This document shows positions 29,375 to 37,630 of a stretch of DNA of 37,630 bases, one piece after another. The translations under genes were made by a program, and so were the position numbers. Source of the stretch: Pseudomonadota bacterium (GTDB lineage Bacteria; Pseudomonadota; Gammaproteobacteria; Burkholderiales; JABEVD01); NCBI GenBank assembly GCA_021806605.1, contig JAJZQY010000013.1, forward strand, positions 1 through 37,630, written 5' to 3'. Each line of letters opens with the position of its first letter. Position 1 is the stretch's first letter. A model generated the notes under the pieces. It searched no databases and had not been told where the DNA came from. It saw only the letters and a program-made list of their open reading frames with translations.

Positions 29375-31348
29375 TCACATATCGAGCTTCATCGGCAGGA
29401 TCACCATCTGCTGTCCCTGGAGATGAAGCCGCCTTTGCATCGCCACGGCAGTCTGGTTGTGCAGCCAGCGCGTGAAGATGTTGTCGTGAACGAAAATCAG
29501 CTTGCTGGCGAAGCAGATGCTCAAGGGGTAATCCTTCATGATCTTTTCGGTGAGATGGAACAGCTCCTCCAGCGGGTCGGTGCCATAGGCTTCGAAGGTG
29601 GTTGCCGCGAGCCCGTGCTGGTGGCAGAAATTCACGTAGAAGCGCTGCGAGTTCTCGATCTTGTATTTCAGGGTGCGCAGCGCGCCTTCCCCGTCGTAGC
29701 TCTGCAGATCGACTTCCCCCACTGCCACGAAGATGAAATTCTTGAAATGCCCCGGGAACATCCTCAACACCCAGAGCAGGGCGTGCATGCCGAGGCCGCG
29801 GTTCTTTCCGGACAGGAATACGGCGGTCGGGAGCGATGGATCGAGCTGCGGCGGAGGGGCCTCGGGTTCCATGGCTTTCTGCCCGGAATAGAGATCGTCG
29901 ACCTTCCTGAGCTGCACCCGGGTCTCCTCGTAGTGCCTGTGGATCAGGAGGAAGGCTGCGATCACGAGCAGCGTGATCAGGATGGTCATCCAGCCGCCTT
30001 CCATGAATTTTTCAACGGTAGTGACGACCAGGATGCTCGAAGTGACGGAAAGGCCGACGAGGGAGAGCAGGAAGCGGGGCAGCCACTTCTTATCGCCGCG
30101 CCGGTTGCGCCACCAGTGCAGGCAAAGCCCGAAAATCGACATCGAGAAGGTCAGGAAAACGTTGATGCTGTAGAGCACGACGAGCAGCGAGACTTCCCCT
30201 TTGGTCCAGAGCAGGATGAAGAAAGCGGCAATGCCCATCATGAGGATGCCGTTTTGCGTGACGAGACGGCTGGAGAGTTGGCCGAACTGCCTCGGCACCC
30301 AGGAGTCCGCTGCCATGTTCGCCATCACCATGGGGCCGCCGAGAAACCCGGTATTGGCTGCGACCAGCAGAAGCCCTGCTTCGAGGGCCATTACGACGGC
30401 AAGTTCGGCGTGCTGCGCAAAGGGCGTGCCTAAACCGAGATGGGAGAATATCGCCTGGAATGCCACCGCGTTGAGGGTCTGGCCTTCGACCGGCTTAACC
30501 TGCCAGATCAGGTAGAGCAGAATGATTCCGGCTGCGGTGAAGGAGAGGGAGGCGGCCATGTAGAACATGGTCCATTTGCCGGTTTTCACCCTGGGCTCGA
30601 CCAGCATGTTGACGTTGTTCGATACCGCTTCGATCCCGGTGTAGGTTCCGCCTCCGAGCGAGTAGGCCCTGAGAAACAGGGAGGCGATGAATACCCACCC
30701 CAGGTTGCGGCTCATTTCCGTGGTTTCGCTGAGCGTTTCGGGTATCAGGGTGGCCAGCCTTTCGGAATGAATCCATATGCCGTAGGAAATGAGGAAGGCG
30801 TGGGTGAGGAAAAAACCGAGGAAGATCGGCATCAGTATCTGGATCGATTCCTTCATGCCGCGCAAATTGAGCAGGATCAGAATGAACAGCACGAAGATTT
30901 CGGAAGCCAGCTTGAGGTGGAGCATGCTTGCCGGAAATAGGCTGAACAGGGCATCTATCCCGCTCGCGACCGAGATCGATATGGTGAGCATGTAATCGAC
31001 GATCAGCGCGGAGCCCGAAACCAGGCCGGCATAGGGGCCGATCAGCTGGGTCGCCACCTTGTATCCGCCGCCTCCCGAAGGGAAGAGTTCGATCACCTGG
31101 TTGTAGGCGATGGAGATGATGAAGACGGTGACTGCTGTGACAAGGGCGAGGTACAGCCCGAGATGGGTGTGGTGTCCCAGGGCGAGGAAGGCTTCTTCCG
31201 GGCCGTAGCAGGAAGAGGACAGGCCGTCCGCCCCGAGTCCTATCCAGGCCAGAAATGCGACGAGAACGATGTGCCCTCGGGTGTCCGGATTGAGCGGGTC
31301 CCGGCTGGAGCCGATCAGTATCTTGCGTACTTTTTCGAACTCGAGCAT
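29375..31348 (-). CDS. APC-superfamily permease (possibly KimA-like potassium transporter)
   Basis: A 657-residue membrane protein with about 12 hydrophobic segments up to residue about 465, then a soluble C-terminal domain of about 190 residues. Family clues are GADGLSSSCYGPEEAFLALG and IELFPSGGGGYKVATQLIGP in helix 1-3, and AYSLGGGTYTGIEAVSNNVN in the helix 6 area. The GGGGY and GPEE patterns and the large cytosolic tail resemble the KimA/amino acid permease branch of APC transporters; a potassium substrate is only a suggestion. It follows ppc by ten bases in the same direction. Its stop codon begins one base beyond the end of convergent rnpB. Confidence 0.85.
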   Translation of the reverse strand: MLEFEKVRKILIGSSRDPLNPDTRGHIVLVAFLAWIGLGADGLSSSCYGPEEAFLALGHHTHLGLYLALVTAVTVFIISIAYNQVIELFPSGGGGYKVATQLIGPYAGLVSGSALIVDYMLTISISVASGIDALFSLFPASMLHLKLASEIFVLFILILLNLRGMKESIQILMPIFLGFFLTHAFLISYGIWIHSERLATLIPETLSETTEMSRNLGWVFIASLFLRAYSLGGGTYTGIEAVSNNVNMLVEPRVKTGKWTMFYMAASLSFTAAGIILLYLIWQVKPVEGQTLNAVAFQAIFSHLGLGTPFAQHAELAVVMALEAGLLLVAANTGFLGGPMVMANMAADSWVPRQFGQLSSRLVTQNGILMMGIAAFFILLWTKGEVSLLVVLYSINVFLTFSMSIFGLCLHWWRNRRGDKKWLPRFLLSLVGLSVTSSILVVTTVEKFMEGGWMTILITLLVIAAFLLIHRHYEETRVQLRKVDDLYSGQKAMEPEAPPPQLDPSLPTAVFLSGKNRGLGMHALLWVLRMFPGHFKNFIFVAVGEVDLQSYDGEGALRTLKYKIENSQRFYVNFCHQHGLAATTFEAYGTDPLEELFHLTEKIMKDYPLSICFASKLIFVHDNIFTRWLHNQTAVAMQRRLHLQGQQMVILPMKLDM

Positions 31349-31358
31349 AAGCTGCCAC

Positions 31359-34112
31359 TCATCCGCTGTTTCTGAGTCCTGCGGCGATTCCGTTGACGGA
31401 GAGCAGGATGGCGCGCTTGACCTTCTCCTCGTTGTCGCCTTCCCGAAATCTGCGCAGCAGGTCGACCTGAAGGTGATTGAGCGGGTCGATGTAGGGGCTC
31501 CTGTTGCGGATGCTGCGGCCGAGCATCGGATTGTCCTGCAGCAGCTCCTGGTTTCCGGTGATGAGGAAAAGCATTTTCACCGTCTTTTCGTGCTCGCCCC
31601 GGATCCTGTCGAAAATCGCATTCCTCAGCGCCTGGTCTCCGACGAGATCGGCATAGCGTGAGGCGATGTTGATGTCGGTTTTCCCGAGCACCATGTCCAT
31701 GTTGGAGAGAAGCGTCTGCATGAAGGGCCAGGTCGAGTACATTTCGCGCAGCAGCGCGATCCCTGCTTCGCCCTCGCGCGCGACGAAGGATTCGGCTGCC
31801 GTGCCGAATCCATACCAGCCGGGAAGAGAGATGCGGTTGAGCCCCCAGCTGAATACCCAGGGGATCGCCCTCAGGTCTTCTATCCTGTCGGATGCCCTGC
31901 GGGAGGCGGGACGGCTGCCGATGTGCAATTCGGCGATCTCGTTGATCGGCGTGGCTTCCCTGAAGAAGCTTATGAAGCCCGGGGTCTCGTAGACCAGATT
32001 GCGATAGGCAGCATAGGCTTCCAGACTCAATTCCTCCATCACCCTGAAATGCTCGGGATTATGTTCCCGGTTGTGATGGATCAGGGTCGCTTCCATGGTC
32101 GCAGCGACGATTCTTTCCAGATTGCGCCGGCCTATCTCGGGATCGGAATACTTGCTCGCGATTACCTCTCCCTGCTCGGTGATGCGTATCTGCCCGTTCA
32201 CGCTGCCCGGCGGCTGGGCGAGGATGGCCTGATAGCTTGGTCCGCCGCCGCGGCCCACGGTGCCGCCGCGCCCGTGGAAAAGGCGGAGCGTAACCCCATG
32301 CTTTTTGAATACGTTGACGAGTTCCACTTCCGCCTTGTAAAGCTCCCAGTTCGAGGTCAGGAATCCGCCATCCTTGTTGCTGTCGGAATAGCCGAGCATC
32401 ACTTCCTGGACATTGCTGCGGCTTTCCAGCAGCTTCCTGTAGACGGGAATGGAAAACAGTTTTTCCATGATCGGGCCGCAGCCGCGCAGATCGTCGATGG
32501 TTTCGAAAAGCGGAATGATGTTGACCTGAAGCTCCGGTTTCGCCCCTGGCTTGAGCAACCCCGCTTCCTTGAGGAGCAGGGCGACTTCGAGCATGTCGCT
32601 CACGCTGGCCGTCTTCGAGATGATGTAGTTGGGCAGCGCCGCGCGCCCGTAGCGCCTGTGGATGTCGCCGACGGTATCCAGGATGCTCAACTCCTTCTCG
32701 ACATTCTGGCCGTATTCGGCGTGGGCAGCGCGCAGCGGACGGGATGTCGTGATTTCGTCGAGCAGCCATTCGCAGCGCGCTTCCTCGGAAAGCGCAGCAT
32801 AGCCCGTTTTCCCGGCATGCTGGAAAAGCTCGGCAACGGTTTCCTCGTGGATGCCGCTGTGCTGGCGCATGTCCAGGGGGGCGAGATGGAATCCGAATAC
32901 TTCCGCGGTCCTGCGCAATTGGCGCAGCCTGCCGTTCACGACTCGGGCCGAACCGTGCCTCATCAGGGAATCGCCCAGGATGTCGAGCTCGCCGATGAAT
33001 TCCCGGGCGTTCTCGTAGGGCTCCGAAATGCCCACCGGCGCGCGCTCTGCGGCATGGTGGTCGAGCTTCTGCGCCGTGGCGGCAAGCCTGGAATAGATCC
33101 GGATCAGGGCGCGGCGGTAGGGTTCGTCTATCCTGTGGTCTGACTTGTCGGGAGATTCCGAGGCGAGTTTTTCGAGCTCGAACGAAATGTCGACGAGGCG
33201 TATGGACTGGCTGAGTTCCCGGCCGAGCTTGTGGATTTCTTCCAGGTAGAAGTCCAGCGCCACGGTGGATTGCCGCTCTGCCGCGCGGAGCGTGACCTGA
33301 TGGGTGACGAAGGGATTGCCGTCCCTGTCGCCGCCGATCCAGCTTCCGATACGCAGGAAGGACGGAAGGGAAATGCGGCTGCCGAGGCGAGTTTCCAGCA
33401 TGTCCTCGATTTCGGCGTAAAGCGCGGCCACTTCGCGCAGAAAAGTGTAGCGGTAGAAGGCGAGACCGTTTTCGATTTCGTCTTCCACCTTGAGGCGCGC
33501 GGAGCGCAGCACCCTGGTTTGCCAGAGCGTCAGAATGACGCGCCGCAGCGCTTCCTCGTTCTGGGCCTGTTCTTCCGGAGTGAGCTGGATGCGGTCCCGC
33601 TGCGTGAGCAGATCGGCGATTTCGCGCTGCCTGTCCAGGATGCTCTTGCGCTGGACTTCCGTGGGATGGGCGGTCAGCACCGGTACGATCATCGCCTGAC
33701 CGAAAAATGCCACGATTTTTTCGCGATCCAGCCCGGTTTCCAGAATGCGTTCCAGCGCAAGCGCGATGCTGCCTTCCTGGGGCCTGGATCCGGCGATCTG
33801 GTGGGCGCGACGGCGCCTGTTGTGATGCAGGTCTTCCGCAATGTTGGAGAGCTGAGAGAAGAAGCTGAAGGCGCGCACGACGAGCACCGTGTCCGTCGGG
33901 GAAAGGTCGCCCAGGCAGGCCTCCAGCTCCATTTTCGCGGCAGGGTCGCCATCCCGCCTGAAGCGGATGGCGCATTGCCGGATGGCTTCGATCAGATCGA
34001 ATGTTTCGGTGCCCTCCTGCTCGCGCAGCGTGTCGCCGAGAATTCGTCCCAGAAGGCGGATGTCGTCGCGAAGCGGAAGGTCCTTGTCTGGCGTAGTCGT
34101 TTGATCAAGCAT
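31359..34112 (-). CDS. ppc: Phosphoenolpyruvate carboxylase
   Basis: Anaplerotic enzyme forming oxaloacetate from PEP and bicarbonate. 917 residues, as usual for bacteria. The catalytic His is in LTAHPTEVQRKSIL. Other landmarks are RIGSWIGGDRDGNPFVTHQV, MLGYSDSNKDGGFLTSNWEL and LFHGRGGTVGRGGGP, the Gly-rich loop. The C-terminus NRSPYIDPLNHLQVDLLRRF ends in the conserved RNSG. It is divergent from hemC (about 95-base gap) and probably co-transcribed with the permease downstream. In an autotroph-like metabolism it would feed oxaloacetate to amino acid synthesis. Confidence 0.97.
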   Translation of the reverse strand: MLDQTTTPDKDLPLRDDIRLLGRILGDTLREQEGTETFDLIEAIRQCAIRFRRDGDPAAKMELEACLGDLSPTDTVLVVRAFSFFSQLSNIAEDLHHNRRRRAHQIAGSRPQEGSIALALERILETGLDREKIVAFFGQAMIVPVLTAHPTEVQRKSILDRQREIADLLTQRDRIQLTPEEQAQNEEALRRVILTLWQTRVLRSARLKVEDEIENGLAFYRYTFLREVAALYAEIEDMLETRLGSRISLPSFLRIGSWIGGDRDGNPFVTHQVTLRAAERQSTVALDFYLEEIHKLGRELSQSIRLVDISFELEKLASESPDKSDHRIDEPYRRALIRIYSRLAATAQKLDHHAAERAPVGISEPYENAREFIGELDILGDSLMRHGSARVVNGRLRQLRRTAEVFGFHLAPLDMRQHSGIHEETVAELFQHAGKTGYAALSEEARCEWLLDEITTSRPLRAAHAEYGQNVEKELSILDTVGDIHRRYGRAALPNYIISKTASVSDMLEVALLLKEAGLLKPGAKPELQVNIIPLFETIDDLRGCGPIMEKLFSIPVYRKLLESRSNVQEVMLGYSDSNKDGGFLTSNWELYKAEVELVNVFKKHGVTLRLFHGRGGTVGRGGGPSYQAILAQPPGSVNGQIRITEQGEVIASKYSDPEIGRRNLERIVAATMEATLIHHNREHNPEHFRVMEELSLEAYAAYRNLVYETPGFISFFREATPINEIAELHIGSRPASRRASDRIEDLRAIPWVFSWGLNRISLPGWYGFGTAAESFVAREGEAGIALLREMYSTWPFMQTLLSNMDMVLGKTDINIASRYADLVGDQALRNAIFDRIRGEHEKTVKMLFLITGNQELLQDNPMLGRSIRNRSPYIDPLNHLQVDLLRRFREGDNEEKVKRAILLSVNGIAAGLRNSG

Positions 34113-34172
34113 GGTCGTGTTGGATTAATTTGACGCGAAGGGTGTTCGCTGTCCCCGGACTTTGATCGTCCA

Positions 34173-34181
34173 TGTTAAAAT
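34173..34181 (+). promoter_or_regulatory. Extended -10 promoter of the hem operon
   Basis: TGTTAAAAT gives TG-T-TAAAAT (five of six), 26 bases before the hemC start, in the divergent gap with ppc. The -35 is not recognisable. Confidence 0.5.
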
Positions 34182-34195
34182 CTAAAAAAATATAC

Positions 34196-34204
34196 AGGAG
34201 GTGA
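34196..34204 (+). promoter_or_regulatory. Shine-Dalgarno deciding the hemC start
   Basis: AGGAGGTGA is a nine-base anti-16S match. The in-frame GTG at 34201 lies inside it, so initiation there is unlikely. The TTG at 34207, five bases after GGAGG, is ideally spaced. Confidence 0.65.
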
Positions 34205-34206
34205 AC

Positions 34207-35148
34207 TTGAACCAAGCGGCTTCCCCCCCCGCAAGCATCGTCATCGCTTCGCGCGAAAGCGCTCTCGCCATGTGGCAGGCGCAATTCATCACTCGGCGGC
34301 TCGGACTATTATACCCGCAAACGGGGATCAGCATAATGGGCATGACCACCCAGGGGGATCAGATCCTCGACAAGCCGCTGGCCAAGATCGGCGGCAAGGG
34401 CCTTTTCATCAAGGAGCTGGAGCAGGCGCTGGAAGACGGTCGCGCCGACATCGCCGTCCATTCCATGAAGGACGTGCCGATGGCGCTGCCGGAGGGCTTC
34501 ATGCTCGCAGCGATCACGGAACGCGAGGATCCCAGGGATGCCTTCGTTTCCAACAATTTTTCAGGGCTTGCCGAATTGCCGGAAGGCGCAGTGGTCGGCA
34601 CATCCAGTTTGCGCCGCGAGAGCCAGATTCGGCACCGTTTCCCCCACCTGAAAGTCGAGGCTTTGCGTGGAAATGTCCAGACCAGGCTCAGGAAGCTGGA
34701 CGAGGGGCAGTACCAGGCGATCATTCTTGCCGCAGCGGGGCTCAAGCGTCTGGGGCTCTCCGACAGGATAGCGGCTCTGATCTCGTCGGAAGACAGCCTC
34801 CCTGCAGTCGGCCAGGGAGCGCTCGGCATTGAATGCCGCTCCGACAGGGGCGAATTGCCGGATTTCCTGAAGCCGCTCTACCACGTCGAGACGGCGCAAT
34901 GCGTGCTGGCTGAGCGCGCCGTGAGTTCGGTATTGGGCGGCAGCTGCCAGGTGCCGCTCGGCGCATTCGCCGAAATTGCGGATGGGAAAATGAGGCTGCG
35001 CGCTTTCGTGGCGAGTCCCGACGGCAGGCAGATGATCCGCGCTGAGGAGACAGGGGTTCCGGAAGCATTCGAAGCGATAGGGAAGGCTGCCGCGCGCAAG
35101 CTTCTCGACGGCGGGGCGGGGGACATTCTCGCTGCGCTCGCCATTTGA
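34207..35148 (+). CDS. hemC: Porphobilinogen deaminase (hydroxymethylbilane synthase)
   Basis: Polymerises four porphobilinogens to hydroxymethylbilane in haem and sirohaem synthesis. 313 residues from TTG 34207 (315 from GTG 34201). Domain 1: [32 protein letters not shown] and [12 protein letters not shown]. Domain 2: [17 protein letters not shown] and [17 protein letters not shown]. The dipyrromethane cofactor cysteine is in [14 protein letters not shown] (Cys 247). The stop overlaps the hemD ATG (TGATG), so the two are coupled. Confidence 0.96.
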   Translation: MNQAASPPASIVIASRESALAMWQAQFITRRLGLLYPQTGISIMGMTTQGDQILDKPLAKIGGKGLFIKELEQALEDGRADIAVHSMKDVPMALPEGFMLAAITEREDPRDAFVSNNFSGLAELPEGAVVGTSSLRRESQIRHRFPHLKVEALRGNVQTRLRKLDEGQYQAIILAAAGLKRLGLSDRIAALISSEDSLPAVGQGALGIECRSDRGELPDFLKPLYHVETAQCVLAERAVSSVLGGSCQVPLGAFAEIADGKMRLRAFVASPDGRQMIRAEETGVPEAFEAIGKAAARKLLDGGAGDILAALAI

Positions 35149-35906
35149 TGCTTCCGCTCTCCGGCGTTGCTGTTCTCGTGACGCGGCCTGCTGGCCAGGC
35201 GAAAAAGCTGGTCGGGGAGATCGAAAGGGCGGGGGGGAAGGCGATTCCTTGTCCGATGATCGAGATCGCCGATGTCGAAGACGACGCAAAGTTGAAGTCG
35301 ATCCTGGGGCGCCTCGGGGAATACGATGTTGCGATCTTCGTCAGTCCGAACGCGGTCGAATGGGCGATGAAGCGGATGAAAGCGCTGCCTCCCGGCCTCA
35401 GGTGTGCCGCGGTCGGCAAAGCCAGTCTTGCTGCGCTCAAAGCCTGTGGTGCCGAAAACGTGCTGATTCCGGAGGCCCGGTACGACAGCGAGGGGCTTCT
35501 GGAATTGCCGGAATTGCAGTCTGTGCGGGGAATGCGGTTGGTGATTTTCAGGGGCGTGGGCGGGCGAGAACATCTCGGGGATGAACTCAGATCGCGGGGC
35601 GCCAGCGTCGACTATGCTGAGTGCTACAGGAGGCTGAAGCCGGAATCCTTCGCCGTTCTTCGCGAGAATGAAGTGCAGGCGGTCACTGCGACGAGCGGAG
35701 AAATCGTGACGAACCTGCGCGAAATGGCGGGCAATGCCGCCTGGATCAGGAAGAAGCCGCTGTTCGTGACTCACGACAGGATAGGCAAAATCGCGAAGGA
35801 TGCCGGCTTCGGACAGGTGGTAGTGACCGATGGCGGCGATGAGGGCCTGGTACTGGGCCTGATAAAATGGTTTGAATTCGGGGAAAAGACGCATGGCAAT
35901 GGATGA
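35148..35906 (+). CDS. hemD: Uroporphyrinogen-III synthase
   Basis: Cyclises hydroxymethylbilane with inversion of ring D. 252 residues from ATG 35148. The family is weakly conserved; the landmarks visible are VLVTRPAGQAKKLVGEIERA at the N-terminus, AIFVSPNAVEWAM and a Tyr in the cleft region (YAECYRR). Position between hemC and hemX supports the call. The last 14 bp overlap hemX. Confidence 0.94.
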   Translation: MLPLSGVAVLVTRPAGQAKKLVGEIERAGGKAIPCPMIEIADVEDDAKLKSILGRLGEYDVAIFVSPNAVEWAMKRMKALPPGLRCAAVGKASLAALKACGAENVLIPEARYDSEGLLELPELQSVRGMRLVIFRGVGGREHLGDELRSRGASVDYAECYRRLKPESFAVLRENEVQAVTATSGEIVTNLREMAGNAAWIRKKPLFVTHDRIGKIAKDAGFGQVVVTDGGDEGLVLGLIKWFEFGEKTHGNG

Positions 35907-36927
35907 GCAATCGGGCGCCGCCGGGTGGACCGACAAGGTATTCACCAGCATCAACGTCTTGATCATGATCGCGGCGCTTTGCGCGACTGCCTTCGTTTGG
36001 CAATGGTTCGACATGCGCAGCCAGATCGGCAAGCTGCAGATCGAGCTTGCATCTCGGCTTGCCGCAGCCGAGAGCTACAATCACGAAAGCAGGCAGCGTG
36101 CGGCGCAGGCGCTGGAAGCCGAACGCGCCGCCGAGGTAAGGCTGGGCATGCTCGAGCGGAAAATGGCGGATTCCCAGAGTCAGCAGGACGCGCTCGAGGC
36201 GATGTACCAGGAACTGGCCAGAAACCGGGACGAATCGGCGCTCGCCGAAGTGGAGCAGGTTCTGCTGATCGCCAATCAGCAGCTTCAGCTGGCCGGAAAT
36301 GTCAGAGCCGCCCTGATCGCGCTCCAGAATGTCGATTCCACCCTGCAGCGCATGAACAGGCCGCAGCTCAATCCCATCAGGAATGTGATCAACAGGGACA
36401 TCGCCAGGCTGAAATCCATGCCCTATGCCGATATCGTCGGGGTGAGCATGCATCTCGACAGCGTACTCAACCGGGTCGACAGCATGCCGCTCGCCATGGA
36501 AGCCCATCCCAGACCCCTTCCCAGCAAGACCGGACAGGCGTCGGACGCGAATCCGTGGGTGGCATTCGGGCGAGAAGCCTGGCAAGACATCAAGCAGCTC
36601 GTCAAGATACAGAACATGGCAAAGCAGGAAGTCCCGCTCCTGCCGCCTTCCCAGGCCTATTTTCTCAGGGAGAACCTGAAGCTGCGCCTCCTCAGCGCGA
36701 GGCTCGCCCTGCTTGCCCACGATCAGGGCGCCTTCCGGGAAGACCTGAAGCTGGCCCAGCAATGGATAGGGCAATATTTCGATGTCAACGCCCCCGAGGC
36801 GAAGGAAGCGCTTTCCATTTTGCACCAGATCTACGGAAGCGAAATCGCCATCGACAGGATGGACATCAACGACAGCCTGAATGCCATTCATGACTTCAGG
36901 GCCTCGGGAGCGCGGGGCGCCAAATGA
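35893..36927 (+). CDS. hemX: HemX-like uroporphyrinogen-III C-methyltransferase family membrane protein
   Basis: 344 residues with one N-terminal membrane helix (VLIMIAALCATAFVWQWF, about 22-40), then a long coiled coil (about 50-130), and a helical periplasmic domain with PWVAFGREAWQDIKQLVKIQ and LRENLKLRLLSARLALLAHD, the HemX pattern. Despite the family name it has no SAM-binding methyltransferase domain; it is thought to scaffold haem-pathway enzymes, an inference from the literature. The ATG at 35893 follows GGGGAAAAG; a second ATG at 35899 is possible. The stop overlaps the hemY start (ATGA). Confidence 0.92.
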   Translation: MAMDEQSGAAGWTDKVFTSINVLIMIAALCATAFVWQWFDMRSQIGKLQIELASRLAAAESYNHESRQRAAQALEAERAAEVRLGMLERKMADSQSQQDALEAMYQELARNRDESALAEVEQVLLIANQQLQLAGNVRAALIALQNVDSTLQRMNRPQLNPIRNVINRDIARLKSMPYADIVGVSMHLDSVLNRVDSMPLAMEAHPRPLPSKTGQASDANPWVAFGREAWQDIKQLVKIQNMAKQEVPLLPPSQAYFLRENLKLRLLSARLALLAHDQGAFREDLKLAQQWIGQYFDVNAPEAKEALSILHQIYGSEIAIDRMDINDSLNAIHDFRASGARGAK

Positions 36928-37630
36928 AGGCGATGCTCTGGATACTGGCGATCTTTGCCGCCGCCGTGGGGCTGACGTTGGCAGCCAGGCCGAATACCGG
37001 CTACCTGCTGCTGGTCTATCCCCCCTATCGCGTCGAATTGTCGTTCAATCTTTTCGTGGTGCTGGTCCTGTCCTTCATTTTCGTCATGTACGGGATGATC
37101 AGGCTGGTTTCGAGCATGGTTTCCCTCCCCGAGAGGGCGCGGCTTTATCACCTGCAGCGGGCGAAGGAAAAGAGCCGCCAGGCCATGCTGGAAGGGCTCG
37201 CATCCTACTTCGAGGGGCGTTATGCCAAAGCCGAGAAATCGGCGTCCCGGGCGCTGGAAGAGGCGGAGTCTCCTGCGCTCAACGCCGTGGTTGCAGCCCG
37301 CTCGGCCCACGAACTGAGGGCTTACGACAGGCGCGATGCCTATCTTGCCCGGGCGGAACAAGCCGAGCCGTCGCAGAAATCGCTCAGGCTGATGACCCAT
37401 GCCGAACTGCTGATCGAGGAAAGGCGCTACGCGGACGCCCTTGGCATCCTCAGGCAATTGAAGGAATCGGGCGATCGGCAGCATACCGCCGCGCTCAGGC
37501 TGGAACTGAAGGCGCAGCAGCATCTCGGGGACTGGGATGCGGTGCTCGATCTTGCAGCTCAGCTCGATACCCGGAATGCCTTCGAAGCAGCCTATTCCGA
37601 ACAATTGAAGCGTCATGCCAGGATAGAGAA
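36924..37630 (+). CDS. hemY: HemY family TPR membrane protein (partial, runs off right edge)
   Basis: 235 codons are visible. The N-terminus has two helices (MLWILAIFAAAVGLTLAARP and FNLFVVLVLSFIFVMYGM) around GYLLLVYPPYRVELS, the usual HemY arrangement (the family has G-x-V-x-I-x2-P-x-Y-x-V/I-E-x-S). The rest is TPR-like helical repeats: LEGLASYFEGRYAKAEKSAS, then ARSAHELRAYDRRDAYLARA. This is the proteobacterial HemY, not protoporphyrinogen oxidase. The ATG overlaps the hemX stop. The C-terminus lies outside the window. Confidence 0.93.
   Translation, partial: MKAMLWILAIFAAAVGLTLAARPNTGYLLLVYPPYRVELSFNLFVVLVLSFIFVMYGMIRLVSSMVSLPERARLYHLQRAKEKSRQAMLEGLASYFEGRYAKAEKSASRALEEAESPALNAVVAARSAHELRAYDRRDAYLARAEQAEPSQKSLRLMTHAELLIEERRYADALGILRQLKESGDRQHTAALRLELKAQQHLGDWDAVLDLAAQLDTRNAFEAAYSEQLKRHARIE

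Noticed and set aside
32059..33975. 638-codon open frame on the minus strand
   Set aside because: Alternate frame of ppc; Arg/Pro/Ala-rich translation typical of a shifted frame.

Overview
The window looks like chromosomal DNA of a betaproteobacterium, most likely in the Nitrosomonadales (Gallionellaceae/Nitrosomonadaceae-like). This is inferred from gene order and protein flavour: holC-pepA divergent from lptFG, an ECF sigma/DUF3619/DUF3106 operon beside ilvI-ilvH-ilvC-psd-pssA-leuA, a sucrose synthase/sucrose-phosphate synthase cluster, and hemCDXY divergent from ppc. Gene density is very high. Most neighbours overlap by 1-40 bp, and TTG/GTG starts are common. No transposase, integrase, tRNA or CRISPR array was seen.

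Layout. 1-5.7 kb, minus strand: pepA, holC, valS and a TPR/glycosyltransferase-like gene that runs off the left edge; valS is fused in frame to an extra N-terminal segment. 5.7-7.9 kb: lptF-lptG (LPS export). 7.9-9.2 kb, minus: ECF sigma factor, DUF3619 membrane protein and DUF3106 protein. 9.4-15.6 kb: branched-chain amino acid and phosphatidylethanolamine synthesis genes. 15.5-17.5 kb, minus: a DHA2-type MFS exporter with its MarR regulator, preceded by a near-perfect palindromic operator.

17.6-27.5 kb, minus, is the accessory-looking part. The operon pfkB-sps/spp-sus-mscS-UPF0178 joins sucrose synthesis and turnover to a mechanosensitive channel. Upstream is a second small set: a secreted Lys/Glu-rich protein, a one-TM protein and a GAF-GGDEF diguanylate cyclase. 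Then comes thyA. Both cargo sets lie between a copy of the thyA 3' end (25-bp repeat) and a copy of the UPF0178 5' end (115-bp repeat, one mismatch). The order is thyA - cargo X - UPF0178' / 'thyA - cargo Y - UPF0178, that is, two alternative cargos stacked in tandem at one locus. This is the most unusual structure in the window, although a chimeric assembly of two strain haplotypes must be excluded.

27.6-37.6 kb: a second M17 aminopeptidase, the RNase P RNA gene, an APC-superfamily permease, PEP carboxylase, and the haem genes hemC-hemD-hemX-hemY (the last cut by the right edge).
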